In this document: positions 15,749 through 24,847 of the stretch, piece by piece | Numbering within the stretch: position 1 is the stretch's first letter | Layout: every line of letters starts with the position of its first letter | Assembly: GCA_037444305.1 (NCBI GenBank) | Contig: JBBIMP010000018.1 | Coordinates: 29,718 to 93,717 of the forward strand | Origin: JBBIMP01 sp037444305 | Lineage (GTDB): Bacteria > Acidobacteriota > UBA6911 | Direction of reading: 5' to 3' | Length of the DNA: 64,000 nt | Notes under the pieces: generated by a model | Seen by the model: only the letters and a program-made list of their open reading frames with translations | The model's database searches: none | What the model was told of the DNA's origin: nothing | Position numbers and translations under genes: made by a program

Positions 15749-16120
15749 TCAGAGGTTTCCGGCAGCCCTGGCCTCCAGGACTTCGCGGATCTTCCCCTTG
15801 AGCGGCTCGAGGTCGCCGGATTTGATGACGTAGCCGTCGGCGGCCCAGGCGAGAAAATTGTCCATGTAGCAGGAATAGGCAGTGTTCAGAATGACCGGCA
15901 CCTTCTCGTTTTCCTGCAGCATCTGGATCATGGCCTCCAGGCCGTCCATCTCCGGCATCCTGATGTCCATGAGGACCAGGTCGGGAGGCTCGCTCGCGAC
16001 AATATCCAGGGCCTGCCGCCCGTTCTCCGCCACCAGCGTGCGGTAGCCCTCCTGTTCCAGTTCGGTCTGGTAGAGCTTACGCAGGTTTTTGTCGTCTTCG
16101 ACGATTAGGATGGTTTTCAT
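15749..16120 (-). CDS. Single-domain response regulator (CheY-like)
   Basis: A 123-residue stand-alone receiver domain. The acidic pair is EDD (8-10), the phospho-acceptor is D52 in LMDIRMPEMDG, the threonine is in LNTAYSCYMD, and the lysine is in YVIKSGDL. No output domain is present, so it must act by protein contact. The gene begins directly at the stop of the histidine kinase gene (TGAATG on the minus strand) with GGAGGAG just upstream, so it is the cognate partner of that kinase. The serine hydrolase follows 13 nt later. Confidence 0.93.
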   Translation of the reverse strand: MKTILIVEDDKNLRKLYQTELEQEGYRTLVAENGRQALDIVASEPPDLVLMDIRMPEMDGLEAMIQMLQENEKVPVILNTAYSCYMDNFLAWAADGYVIKSGDLEPLKGKIREVLEARAAGNL

Positions 16121-17611
16121 TCAGCGCTCCTCCTGCACCCGCTCGGAGCTCCCGCCGGTGAGAGCCGCAGCGGCGGGTTGAGGCGTCAAGCGGAATCTCA
16201 GGTAAAACGACGTTCCTTTGCCGGGCTCGCTCTCGAAGCGGATCGAGCCCTTGTGGTTGTTCACGACCTGCGACACGATGAGCAGGCCGAGGCCGGTGCC
16301 CGAATCCTTGGTCGTGAAAAAGGGCGTGAACAGGCGGTTCCAGTTTTCCCTCACTATTCCCACGCCGGTATCCTTCACGCAGATCTCGCAGCAGTCCTTT
16401 TGCAGCGAGGTCGCGACCGTGAGGATCCCTCCCGCGGGCATGGCGTCGATGGCGTTGATCACCAGGTTCATCAGGGCGTGCCGCATCTGGGCCTCGTCGG
16501 CGGGCACCCCGGGAAGGTCCGATGCCAGCCGGAGCGTTAGCTTGATCCGCCTCGCGGGACGTTCGCTGAGCATGCTGTGCGCGACGGTGTGAATCAGGGC
16601 GTTGATGTCCACCGGCTTGAGGTCCGGTTCGGGCATCCGGCTGTAGCCGAGAACTTCCCGCACCAGCTTCTCCAGCCGGTCCACTTCCGACACGATGATC
16701 TGCAGCTCCTCGGTCCGCGCGTCGTCCGTCGGCGAACGGCGCAGCAGGCGGCGCGCGAATCCGCCGATCGAGACCAATGGAGTCCGGATCTCGTGTGCCA
16801 GCAGAGCGGCCATTTTCCCGACCGCCGACAGGCGCTCCGCCTGCAGCAGGTACTTCTGGTTCTGCAGCAGGGCGCGATTCGTGCTCTCGCAGGCGGCCAC
16901 TTTTTCGAGCAACTCGCGGTAGAGCCGGCAGTTCTCAATGGCCCCGCTCGCCTCGTGCGCGTAGATCTGCAGCAGGCGCAGGCTCGGCAGGCCGATGGGG
17001 GCGCGGGTGAAGTAGTTGTCGGCAATCAGGACCCCGAGTTCGCGGTCGGCCATGTACAGGGGCGCGACCGCGAATTCCGCGGTGCCCAGAAGTTCGGCGA
17101 CCGCGGAAGCGGCCGGCAGGGCGTGGGGTTCATGGTAGCCGCCGGCGGTCCGGCAGGCTTCGCGCGATTTCATAACGCGGATGATGGGGTGGTCTTTGTC
17201 GGAGAGGGGAATCGCGAACCTGGCGACGATCTCGTTCACGCGCTCGTCCCTGCGGATGCCGGCCTCGTTCAACGCTTCCAGGAGATCGCCGAGGCTGCGG
17301 TGGTGCTCCATCAGTTCGCGCCAGATGACGGAGGCCTCTTCGGGGGAGCCCGGGCCGATGGCCATGCGGCCGCGCAGCAGGCCGGCATCGGTGTCGAGCA
17401 GCAGCAGGAAGGCCCGGTTGAAGCCCAGGCCGTGGCCGGCCGTGACGCCGACCAGAATCGTGTAGAGGGCCCGCTCCTCATCCAGGGTGCGCTGGAGCGC
17501 ACGGCTTACTTCGTAGAGAATGCTCAGCTCGGCGAGCCGGTTCTCCGGGCTGAACGCCGCCGGCGGGGCGGGCAGTGACGGTTCGGCGCCAGGCATGGGG
17601 TGCGCTCCCAT
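16121..17611 (-). CDS. GAF-domain sensor histidine kinase
   Basis: A 496-residue kinase with no membrane segment. Residues about 25-230 form a GAF domain, residues 230-265 a coiled coil, then HisKA with H273 in LLAHEIRTPLVS and a HATPase domain with N-box HALMNLVINAIDAM, G1 DTGVGI and G2 SGTGLGL. It should sense a cytoplasmic ligand or redox signal. ATG 17611 is the upstream start; the ATG six codons inside (17596) is equally possible. The gene lies 96 nt below glgA on the same strand and runs directly into the receiver gene. Confidence 0.93.
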   Translation of the reverse strand: MGAHPMPGAEPSLPAPPAAFSPENRLAELSILYEVSRALQRTLDEERALYTILVGVTAGHGLGFNRAFLLLLDTDAGLLRGRMAIGPGSPEEASVIWRELMEHHRSLGDLLEALNEAGIRRDERVNEIVARFAIPLSDKDHPIIRVMKSREACRTAGGYHEPHALPAASAVAELLGTAEFAVAPLYMADRELGVLIADNYFTRAPIGLPSLRLLQIYAHEASGAIENCRLYRELLEKVAACESTNRALLQNQKYLLQAERLSAVGKMAALLAHEIRTPLVSIGGFARRLLRRSPTDDARTEELQIIVSEVDRLEKLVREVLGYSRMPEPDLKPVDINALIHTVAHSMLSERPARRIKLTLRLASDLPGVPADEAQMRHALMNLVINAIDAMPAGGILTVATSLQKDCCEICVKDTGVGIVRENWNRLFTPFFTTKDSGTGLGLLIVSQVVNNHKGSIRFESEPGKGTSFYLRFRLTPQPAAAALTGGSSERVQEER

Positions 17612-17707
17612 CGGAACCGGGCGAGCGTCCGGGACGGCCCGGGCGCGGAATGGCGGTTGCTCGTCGCCTCGGCCGCTTCTCCTTCCGGGCCACTCGGCTC
17701 CGGTCGG

Positions 17708-19201
17708 TTAGCCATGCCTCTGATTGTATATTTTTTGGTACAGCCGCAGGTATTTTTTTGCCGATTCCCGCCACGACCAGTCCTGCGACATGCAGCGGAT
17801 AACGAGCTTCCGCCATGCCGGAGGGTCGCCGTAGAGCCGCAGGGCGCGCCTGATGGCCGTCATCATTTCGCCGCTCGAGTACTCGTGGAAGGAGAAGCCG
17901 GTCCCGGTGCGGCCGTCGTAATCGATAATGGTGTCCGCCAGGCCCCCTGTTGCCCGGACGATGGGCACGGTGCCGTAGCGCAGGCTGTACAACTGGTTCA
18001 GGCCGCAGGGCTCGTATTTCGACGGCATGAGGAACATGTCGGCTCCCGCTTCCACCCGGTGCGCGAGCGCGTTGTCGAAGACGAATCGGGCGGCGACCTT
18101 TTCCGGATGGCGGTCCGACAGAGCCTGGAAGAGATCCTGGTATTTCTGCTGGCCCGTGCCCAGCACAACCAACTGCAGGTCCAGGGCCGCCAGTTCTCGC
18201 ATCGCCTTTTCGATGAGATCGAAACCCTTTTGATCGGCAAGGCGCGAGACGATGCCGACGAGCGGGACTTCGCGCGCGGGTTCGGGCAGGGCGAAGTCGC
18301 GGCGCAGCTCCCGCTTGCAGATCGCCTTTCCGGCCAGATCGTCCGCGGAGTAGCTGGCGGGGATCCACCGATCGGTTTCGGGATTCCACTCGGTATAGTC
18401 GATGCCGTTCACTATGCCGCTCAGGTGGGCGCTCCGGGTTTTGAGCACGCCCTCGAGGCCGTAGCCGTACTCGGGCCCCGCCTGAATCTCGCGGGCATAG
18501 GTCTCACTGACCGTGTTCACGAGGTCGGCCAGTTCGATGCCGGCCTTCATGAAGTTCAGCTTCCCCCAATACTCGAAGGGGGAGCCGGGATGGAAGTGCT
18601 CGGACGCAATCCCCGCCAGCGCGAGGGCTTGGGGCGGGAAGAGCCCTTGGTGCGCCAGATTGTGAATGGTCAGCAGGACGCCCGTGCGCGCGAAGAAAGG
18701 ATCGTCCCGGTACACGGTGCGGAGAAGGCCGGGCACGAGGGCCGTGTGGGAGTCGTGGCAGTGAATGACGTGGACCGGAATGCCCCGTCCCCGCAGGAAC
18801 AGCAGTCCCGCCTTCATGAAGAAGATGAAGCGCTCGGCGTTGTCCTCGAAGCCCATGCGGGTTTTGGGGTCATCGTAGATCCCGTCCCTGGAGAAGTAAT
18901 CGCGCCCGCCGAACAGGAACACCTGGATGCCTGTTCCCGGGACGACCGTCCGGTAGACCCGGGCGGGGATTTCGTCCTTTCCCAGCGTCACCGAAAACGC
19001 GGGCATTTCCTGGAAGGGTTGAATGCCGTGGGCATCGAAGTCGATCGCGCCGTATGCGGGGAGGAACACCGAGACGCGCGCGCCGAGCCTTTCCAGGTTC
19101 TGCGGCAGGGCCCCGACGACATCCGCGAGGCCGCCGACCTTCGCAAAGGGCGTGGCCTCGGCCGAGAACATTGCGACGTCAAGCGCTGGCGTGTGTTTCA
19201 T
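17708..19201 (-). CDS. glgA: Glycogen (starch) synthase
   Basis: A 497-residue GT5 enzyme that extends alpha-1,4-glucan from ADP-glucose or UDP-glucose. The ADP-glucose loop KVGGLADVVGALP is near the N-terminus, HCHDSHTALVPGLL follows, and the C-terminal catalytic block contains RLADQKGFDL and KYEPCGLNQLYSLRYGTVPI. The longer frame starts at 19252, but ATG 19201 aligns with the family (MKHTPALDVAMFSAE) and has AGGA five bases upstream. It is the last of three same-strand carbohydrate genes with galT and the GH57 amylase; gaps of 126 and 174 nt suggest a loose operon. Confidence 0.95.
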   Translation of the reverse strand: MKHTPALDVAMFSAEATPFAKVGGLADVVGALPQNLERLGARVSVFLPAYGAIDFDAHGIQPFQEMPAFSVTLGKDEIPARVYRTVVPGTGIQVFLFGGRDYFSRDGIYDDPKTRMGFEDNAERFIFFMKAGLLFLRGRGIPVHVIHCHDSHTALVPGLLRTVYRDDPFFARTGVLLTIHNLAHQGLFPPQALALAGIASEHFHPGSPFEYWGKLNFMKAGIELADLVNTVSETYAREIQAGPEYGYGLEGVLKTRSAHLSGIVNGIDYTEWNPETDRWIPASYSADDLAGKAICKRELRRDFALPEPAREVPLVGIVSRLADQKGFDLIEKAMRELAALDLQLVVLGTGQQKYQDLFQALSDRHPEKVAARFVFDNALAHRVEAGADMFLMPSKYEPCGLNQLYSLRYGTVPIVRATGGLADTIIDYDGRTGTGFSFHEYSSGEMMTAIRRALRLYGDPPAWRKLVIRCMSQDWSWRESAKKYLRLYQKIYNQRHG

Positions 19202-19327
19202 GGGATCCTGGTTCCTTAAATGCTGCCCGCGCAGCCGCTCCGGCATGATCATCGGGACCAGGCCGGGCCGGCGGATTGCGCAGATTCGCGGCTGATTCCC
19301 GGGCTCCGCTTTCCTGGCTTCCGCGGG

Positions 19328-20356
19328 TTACAGTTCCACCTCGCGGAGATATTTCGCGGCCTCTTCGGGCGCCGTGGGATTGATGTAAAACCCGGTTCCC
19401 CATTCGAAGCCCGCGACGCTGGTGAGGCGGGGAATGATCTCGAAATGCCAGTGGAAGTCGACCGTTATCGTGTCCCAGTAAGCCGTGCGCTTGGGCGTGG
19501 CGCGCGTGTTGGGAATGGTGTGGATCAGAAAATTGTAGGGGGGGTCGTTCAGGCATTTCTTGATTCTCTGCAGCAGCTCTTTCAGCGTCCGGGCGAGGCC
19601 GCGGAGCATGTCGTCGCTGATTTCCGCGAAGCTGTGGTGGTGATTGCGCGGAGCCAGAAAGAGCTCGAAGGGAAAGCGGGAGGCGTACGGGGTCAGAGCG
19701 ACGAAGGCGTCGTTTGCCATGACGATCCGCTCCTCCCTGTCCAGTTCCTCCGCGAGGATGTCGCAGAACAGGCAACGCTCTTTGACCTGGTAGTGCCGCT
19801 TCGCGGAATTGAGCTCCTCGGCCAGCGTGAGCGGCGTCACCGGGGTTGCGATGATCTGGGTGTGCGGGTGGGCCAGCGAGGCCCCGGCCGCGGCGCCGTG
19901 ATTCCGGAAGATGAGGATGTACTTGAAACGTCCGTCCCGCAGGAGATCCACGAGCCGTTCCCGGTACATCCAGAGAACCTTCGTGAGGTCCTCCACGGGC
20001 ATGTCCGCCATGTCCATGTCGTGCCTGGGAGTCTCGATGATGACCTCGTGTGCGCCGACGCCGTTCATGCGGTCGTGCACCCCGATGCCCTTGCGTTCGA
20101 GCGCGCCTTCGATGCGGAGGGCGGGAAACTTGTTGGGCACGACGCGGACCTCCCAGCCGGGCGTGTTGGGGCCGGTGCCGTTCGGGCGAATTGCATAGAT
20201 CTCGGGAGGAGTCTTGCCCTCGTTGCCTTCGCAAAAGGGGCAGAAACCTTCCGCCAGGGCCGCATCCTGCTTGGGGAAATCGTCGGGCCGGCGGCCCCTT
20301 TCGGTTGCGATGATTACCCAGCGCTTCTGGATCGGGTCGTGTCGTAGTTCTGGCAT
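19328..20356 (-). CDS. galT: Galactose-1-phosphate uridylyltransferase
   Basis: A 342-residue HIT-superfamily nucleotidyltransferase. The zinc site CPFCEGNE is near residue 40, and the catalytic nucleotide-transfer motif HPHTQ is near residue 165; the second-half histidines NHHHSFAEIS are also present. It transfers UMP between UDP-glucose and galactose-1-phosphate; in bacteria of this sort it may serve the glycogen or UDP-sugar pool rather than galactose breakdown, since no galK or galE is nearby. The frame extends upstream to 20512, but ATG 20356 (MPELRHDPIQKRW) is where the family begins; no strong Shine-Dalgarno is present. Confidence 0.9.
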   Translation of the reverse strand: MPELRHDPIQKRWVIIATERGRRPDDFPKQDAALAEGFCPFCEGNEGKTPPEIYAIRPNGTGPNTPGWEVRVVPNKFPALRIEGALERKGIGVHDRMNGVGAHEVIIETPRHDMDMADMPVEDLTKVLWMYRERLVDLLRDGRFKYILIFRNHGAAAGASLAHPHTQIIATPVTPLTLAEELNSAKRHYQVKERCLFCDILAEELDREERIVMANDAFVALTPYASRFPFELFLAPRNHHHSFAEISDDMLRGLARTLKELLQRIKKCLNDPPYNFLIHTIPNTRATPKRTAYWDTITVDFHWHFEIIPRLTSVAGFEWGTGFYINPTAPEEAAKYLREVEL

Positions 20357-20530
20357 AGGCGGGACGCTCAGCCTGCAGTCATTTCCGGGTGAAGCCCGGA
20401 GCCTCCGGGCGGTTCCTGTTCCACGCGCCGATGGTAGCAGGAGTGCGCAGAGAAAGTCCCGCACATTATTGCCTCCCGGGCTCGCACCCGGGTGCGGGGA
20501 ACCGGTCCGCAAACGGGCGGAACATCCGTC

Positions 20531-22696
20531 TCAGACCATCCATTCGTAGTGATCCAGCCCCCAGGGGTCCACCGGGACCGTGATGAAGCCGCTGGCGGGG
20601 AATCTCTCCACCTCGTGCCCCTTTTCAAAAATCGAAACGGAAAAACTCACCTCGTCCGGACCGTCGATGCCGAGCGCCGCCAGGGGTACCGCGGCCTCGA
20701 GGATCCGGTCCCCGGCGAAGCTTGCGGCAGCTCCCTCGACGGGGCTCTGAAACTCGAGGATCTGCCATTGCGTGGGGGCCTCCATTCCGGCAAGCAGGCG
20801 GCACTCAAGGGGGCCGATCAGGTCCAGCTGCACGGAGGTGGCGTCCGTCATCCTGCGCCGGGCCTCCTCGGTGAAATCGACCCTGAGGTAGAAATATTCC
20901 TTGTCGTAGCCGAAAAAGGTCATCTCGAGGTAGCGCACGAGACGGTGCATGGCGTCGCCGCCGCCCGCGGCGGCGAAGCCGGCGGATAGCCACTCGAAGT
21001 AGCTGGTGACCTTGCCGTCGATCACGGGGTGAATGGTCTGAGTGGGGTTGCGGAACTGTGTCGAGGCCCGGGCCTGCTTTATCGGCAGGTCCAGGTTCGA
21101 GGGGGACTTGAGGCCGAGCACGCGGTAGGCGCTTTTTATGCGGTTTCTGAAGAGAGCGTCGAATTCCGCCGCGTTCTGCGTCTGGTGGTCGTCGCCATAC
21201 CACCAGAACCAGTCGCTGCCTTCGGCGACCAGAATGTGGCGAAAGGCCTCCGCGAGAGCGGCGGAGTCCCCCTCCTCCCTTGCACGCTCGGCGAGGACCT
21301 GCCGGGCAAGGGCGAGGCACTCCCAGGCGCGGTTCTTTTCGGGGTGGCCTATCCACGTGGCCAGGTTCCCGTAGATCCAGCTCCCCGCAACGAAGGTCGG
21401 GAGGCTCTCGCGGTGCGGCTCGAGCTGCAGATACTGCGAAAAGGTCGTGGGCCGGATGAAATCAGCTTCCGTCAAGCCGCGGTAGAGCGCCTCGAGGAAG
21501 TCCTTGCCGTTGTTCGGGTAGTGTTCCCACGCATTTTCGCCGTCGAGGATCACCGGGACGACATAGTGCGTACCGTCATCCGGGACGGAGCGGTGAATCT
21601 CCCGGAGGCGAGCCAGGAAGTCCGCCGCGGCATCGGCGGCGTGCCAGCGCGAGTAAATGAACCCGACCAGGTCGGAGAGCTCGTGATCCCGGAAAAATAG
21701 GCATGGACCGCGCTCGCCCCAGCGGTAGGTCCGATACTGCCGGGCGGGCGCATCCTTCAACCGGATCCCCGACTCGCGCAGGGAGTTGGCGAGGACGGCT
21801 TCGTCGGATGCCAGCCACTGGATTTCCGCGGCGGCTGCGACCGAGAGCGATTCGGCGCTCAGGGCTCCCTCGGAGGGCCACATGCCCCGGGGCGGCTGGC
21901 CGAACTCCTCGGCAAAACGGCGCACGGCCGAGTCGATCTGGCGCCGGGCATCGGCGGGGTGCGCAAAACTGCTCGAGGGTAGGCTGATGCCGGGCAGAGC
22001 TTCCCTCGCGGAGCGGCCGTCGCACAACAGGGGGAGGATGGGGTGATAGTAGGGCGATGCCGACAGCTCGATCCTGCGCTCCTCCGCCAGGCTCCGGTAC
22101 AGGGGAAGAATGGTGCCGATGAACGCGAGCTGGCGCTCGAACAGGACTTCCTTGTCCGCCTCGTTGAAGCCCCTCCCCTTGCGCAACAGCCCGGCCACGG
22201 CCGGGTCCTTCCGCAGGCAGTCGCCGCACCAGCTCAGGTTGTACCAGACCTGCAGGTCCCGGTAGTCCTGCGCCGAAAATCGCTTCACCGCCGCTGAATA
22301 GGTGCCGGTCGGATCCTCCGGCCCGCGGCGGTCGTGGAGTTCCCGGTAGCGGGGGTAGGGAAGGATCATCTGCTTCCAGGGCAGCTGGAAGAAAGTCTTC
22401 AGGAGGAAGGCCCGTTCCCTCTCGTCCAGCTGATTCGGCTCCCGCAGGGAGAGGGACATGCAGGTTTCGGTGGCCCGGCCGCCGGCATAATGGCCGAGCT
22501 GGTCCAGGAGCGTCGGGACCATATTGATGGTCAGGCTCATCTGCGGGATCTCGGCCGCGGTGGCGGCCATGTCGTAGTAATCCTTGATGGCGTGGAATCT
22601 GGTCCAGGGCAGAATGATCTCCCCGGTGCGGGGATCCTGGTAGTCGGGTTGGTGCATGTGCCACAGGATGGCCACGCACAGTGGTTTTTTCGCCAT
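20531..22696 (-). CDS. Glycoside hydrolase family 57 (alpha-amylase-like)
   Basis: A 721-residue GH57 enzyme. The family opener HMHQPDY is at about residue 13, followed by YHPILPLL, GMWPSEGALS (likely around the nucleophile), WLASDEAVL and ILDGENAWEHYPNNG, and GSDWFWWYGDDHQT. The last 200 residues form a beta-rich extension typical of long GH57 proteins. There is no signal peptide, so it acts on intracellular alpha-glucan. ATG 22696 is chosen because AGAGGA lies 7-9 nt upstream; the frame is open to 22840. It is first in a same-strand set with galT and glgA, so it is likely a glycogen-degrading or -trimming enzyme. Confidence 0.9.
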   Translation of the reverse strand: MAKKPLCVAILWHMHQPDYQDPRTGEIILPWTRFHAIKDYYDMAATAAEIPQMSLTINMVPTLLDQLGHYAGGRATETCMSLSLREPNQLDERERAFLLKTFFQLPWKQMILPYPRYRELHDRRGPEDPTGTYSAAVKRFSAQDYRDLQVWYNLSWCGDCLRKDPAVAGLLRKGRGFNEADKEVLFERQLAFIGTILPLYRSLAEERRIELSASPYYHPILPLLCDGRSAREALPGISLPSSSFAHPADARRQIDSAVRRFAEEFGQPPRGMWPSEGALSAESLSVAAAAEIQWLASDEAVLANSLRESGIRLKDAPARQYRTYRWGERGPCLFFRDHELSDLVGFIYSRWHAADAAADFLARLREIHRSVPDDGTHYVVPVILDGENAWEHYPNNGKDFLEALYRGLTEADFIRPTTFSQYLQLEPHRESLPTFVAGSWIYGNLATWIGHPEKNRAWECLALARQVLAERAREEGDSAALAEAFRHILVAEGSDWFWWYGDDHQTQNAAEFDALFRNRIKSAYRVLGLKSPSNLDLPIKQARASTQFRNPTQTIHPVIDGKVTSYFEWLSAGFAAAGGGDAMHRLVRYLEMTFFGYDKEYFYLRVDFTEEARRRMTDATSVQLDLIGPLECRLLAGMEAPTQWQILEFQSPVEGAAASFAGDRILEAAVPLAALGIDGPDEVSFSVSIFEKGHEVERFPASGFITVPVDPWGLDHYEWMV

Positions 22697-22845
22697 GCGC
22701 ATTCCTCTTGCTACCGCCGCCGGCCGGGCACGGTCTGCGCCGCGCAGATTATCAAAAACCGGCCCCACACCGCCAGTAGGCGGGAGTGCCTCCGGCTCCC
22801 CAGGATTTCGTATCGACCGGGAGGCTCGAAAAACGAGCATTTCGC

Positions 22846-22875
22846 TTGACCATGCGTCACCGGCGGTGCTATCTG
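22846..22875 (+). promoter_or_regulatory. Promoter of the HU gene
   Basis: TTGACC at 22846-22851 is followed after 18 nt by TATCTG (22870-22875), with an extended -10 TG at 22867-22868. The predicted RNA start, about 22882, gives a short leader of some 40 nt that contains the AAGGAGG of the HU gene. Confidence 0.6.
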
Positions 22876-22923
22876 TGGCCTAAATTCCATCCGGATAACT
22901 GAGAATCTAAGGAGGGCGACACC

Positions 22924-23202
22924 TTGAACAAGGGAGATCTGGTTGCAAAGATCGCGGCAGATGCATCCATCACGAAAACCCAGGCGGAGAAGGCCTTCAA
23001 TTCCCTGGTGAAGAGCATCACGGGATCACTGAAGAAGGGGCAGAAAACCACCATTGTCGGATTCGGCAGCTTTTCGGTCGGCAAACGGAAAGCGCGCCTC
23101 GGGAGAAATCCGCAGACCGGGGCCATGATCAGGATCCCGGCTCGCAAGGTTCCCAAGTTTACCGCGGGCAGCGATCTCAAGAAAGCCGTCAACGCCAGGT
23201 AG
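22924..23202 (+). CDS. HU-family histone-like DNA-binding protein
   Basis: A 92-residue nucleoid protein. The N-terminal helices (MNKGDLVAKIAADASITKTQ) are followed by the family signature GFGSFSVGKRKARLGRNPQT and the DNA-contacting arm with RIPARKVPKF. The start is TTG (22924), fixed by a strong AAGGAGG eight bases upstream and by perfect family alignment at residue 1. It has its own promoter and ends at a strong terminator, so it is monocistronic. HU versus IHF cannot be told apart for certain, but the arm is HU-like. Confidence 0.95.
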   Translation: MNKGDLVAKIAADASITKTQAEKAFNSLVKSITGSLKKGQKTTIVGFGSFSVGKRKARLGRNPQTGAMIRIPARKVPKFTAGSDLKKAVNAR

Positions 23203-23222
23203 GAAACGAATAGGGGCAAACG

Positions 23223-23252
23223 AAAAAGCCCCCGGAGCCCGGGGGCTTTTTT
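23223..23252. terminator. Bidirectional intrinsic terminator between HU and the sigma-70 gene
   Basis: A 12-bp perfect stem (AAAAAGCCCCCG and its complement) with a 5-nt loop. It has T-runs on both strands, so it can end transcription from HU (plus) and from the sigma factor gene (minus, stop at 23276). Confidence 0.9.
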
Positions 23253-23275
23253 GCAGGCGCGTCGGTCACGTCGGG

Positions 23276-24847
23276 TCAGTTCTTGCTGACGAAATTGGAG
23301 AACTCACGCAGTTTGCTCGAGCGATAGGGGCTGCGCAGTTTCAGCAGCGCCTTCTCTTCAATCTGGCGGATGCGCTCGCGCGTGACGTGGAAAAGCTCGC
23401 CCACCTCCTGCAGCGTGTATTCCTTGCCGGCGTCGTTCAGCCCGTAGCGCATCCGGACGATCTCCTGCTCGCGGGGAGACAAGGTCTGCAGAGCGGCCAT
23501 GGTCACCTCGCGCAGACTGCGCCTCATGGCATCGTCATCCGGGGAGACCGCCGTCTTGTCCTCGATGAACTTGTTCAGCACCGCGTCCTTGTTGTCGGCG
23601 ATACTGGCCTCCAGCGAGATCGGCTCCTGCGCGGCTTTCAAGATCTGGGTGATTTTGACCACCGGCGTCTTGAGCTCCTTCGAGAGCTCGTGAACGGTGG
23701 GCTCCCGCCCCAGCCGCTTGGAAAGCTCGTTCGAGGTCTTCAGCACGCGGTTCATGGCCTCGACCATGTGCACCGGAACCCTGATGGTCCGGCCCTGGTC
23801 CGCGATGGCGCGCGTGATGCTCTGACGGATCCACCACGTTGCATAGGTCGAAAACTTGTGGCCCAGCCGGTAGTTGAATTTGTCTACGGCTTTCATGAGG
23901 CCCATGTTGCCTTCCTGCACCAGGTCCAGGAGATCCAGACCAGGGTAGGAATAGTGTTTGGCGATGCTGAGGACCAGCCGCAGGTTGGCGCGCACGAATT
24001 CATCCTTGGCGTGGGCCATCTGTGCCTTGTTCTCCCGGATCAAACCGAGAATGCGGCCCAGCTCCATGGTGTTGGTCAGGTGCTGTGCCTCCAGGCTTTT
24101 CCGGCGGGCAATCGCCTCGCGTACCGCCTTGGTCCTCCGGTCCACGGGCCGGCTCTTGGGCAGCTCGCACTCGTTCATCTCCTGCAGGACCTCCTCCAGC
24201 CGCCGCACCAGCGAATGCACCTGGGACTCGGAAAAGTCGATGCGGGAGAAGAGCGCGAAGATGGCTTCGCGGCACTTCTGGATCTTGGCGAGCTCCTTTT
24301 GCCGGTCGCCGTTGCGAGACTTCTTTTTTTTCAGGCCCTCCTTCAGCGCGCGGTGCCGGACCTCCAGCTGCTTGAGGCGGCCGGTGATCTTCCGAAGCTC
24401 CTTTTCCCTGGCCAGGCCGGCCTCCGGACCGGCACTCCCCTCCTCGTCCGTCGTCTCGGTGGGTGCCGGGCTGAGCTGATCGGCCATCCGGAATACCTGG
24501 GCGGACGAGATCGAGGTCAGCGCCAGCAGCCGCAGGATGTTCGTCTGCGCCGACTCGATCTTCTTGGCCAGATAGACCTCCTCCTCGCGCGTCAGAAGGG
24601 GGATTTTGCTCATGCTGCGATAGTATATGTAGAGGGGATCCGGAGCGGCGGACGATGCTTCCCCTTTCGTGGCCAGGCGGTTCTCAACCGGCGTGCGAGG
24701 GAAGCGCACCCGATCCACGTAATTTTCGCGGGTCAGACCCGGCAACCGGTCCGAGTCGTGATCCCCGGACGCGCGCACTTCTTCAGCACCGTCGAAATCG
24801 TCCGATACCTCAACCTCTTCACGTTCTTCACAATCAACCATTTGCAT
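23276..24847 (-). CDS. rpoD: RNA polymerase sigma-70 factor (RpoD/SigA type)
   Basis: About 523 residues. Region 1.2 begins DPLYIYYRSMSKIPLL; region 2 contains FVRANLRLVLSIAKHY, GNMGLMKAVDKF and STYATWWIRQSITRAI; region 3 follows; and region 4 ends with QEVGELFHVTRERIRQIEEK. All core regions are intact and very close to primary sigma factors. Between regions 1.2 and 2 there is a charged, lysine-rich spacer of about 170 residues (non-conserved region). The N-terminal 75 residues are acidic and do not clearly look like region 1.1. I take ATG 24847 (MQMVDCEE); ATG 24841 and an upstream start at 24883 are alternatives. Confidence 0.9.
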   Translation of the reverse strand: MQMVDCEEREEVEVSDDFDGAEEVRASGDHDSDRLPGLTRENYVDRVRFPRTPVENRLATKGEASSAAPDPLYIYYRSMSKIPLLTREEEVYLAKKIESAQTNILRLLALTSISSAQVFRMADQLSPAPTETTDEEGSAGPEAGLAREKELRKITGRLKQLEVRHRALKEGLKKKKSRNGDRQKELAKIQKCREAIFALFSRIDFSESQVHSLVRRLEEVLQEMNECELPKSRPVDRRTKAVREAIARRKSLEAQHLTNTMELGRILGLIRENKAQMAHAKDEFVRANLRLVLSIAKHYSYPGLDLLDLVQEGNMGLMKAVDKFNYRLGHKFSTYATWWIRQSITRAIADQGRTIRVPVHMVEAMNRVLKTSNELSKRLGREPTVHELSKELKTPVVKITQILKAAQEPISLEASIADNKDAVLNKFIEDKTAVSPDDDAMRRSLREVTMAALQTLSPREQEIVRMRYGLNDAGKEYTLQEVGELFHVTRERIRQIEEKALLKLRSPYRSSKLREFSNFVSKN

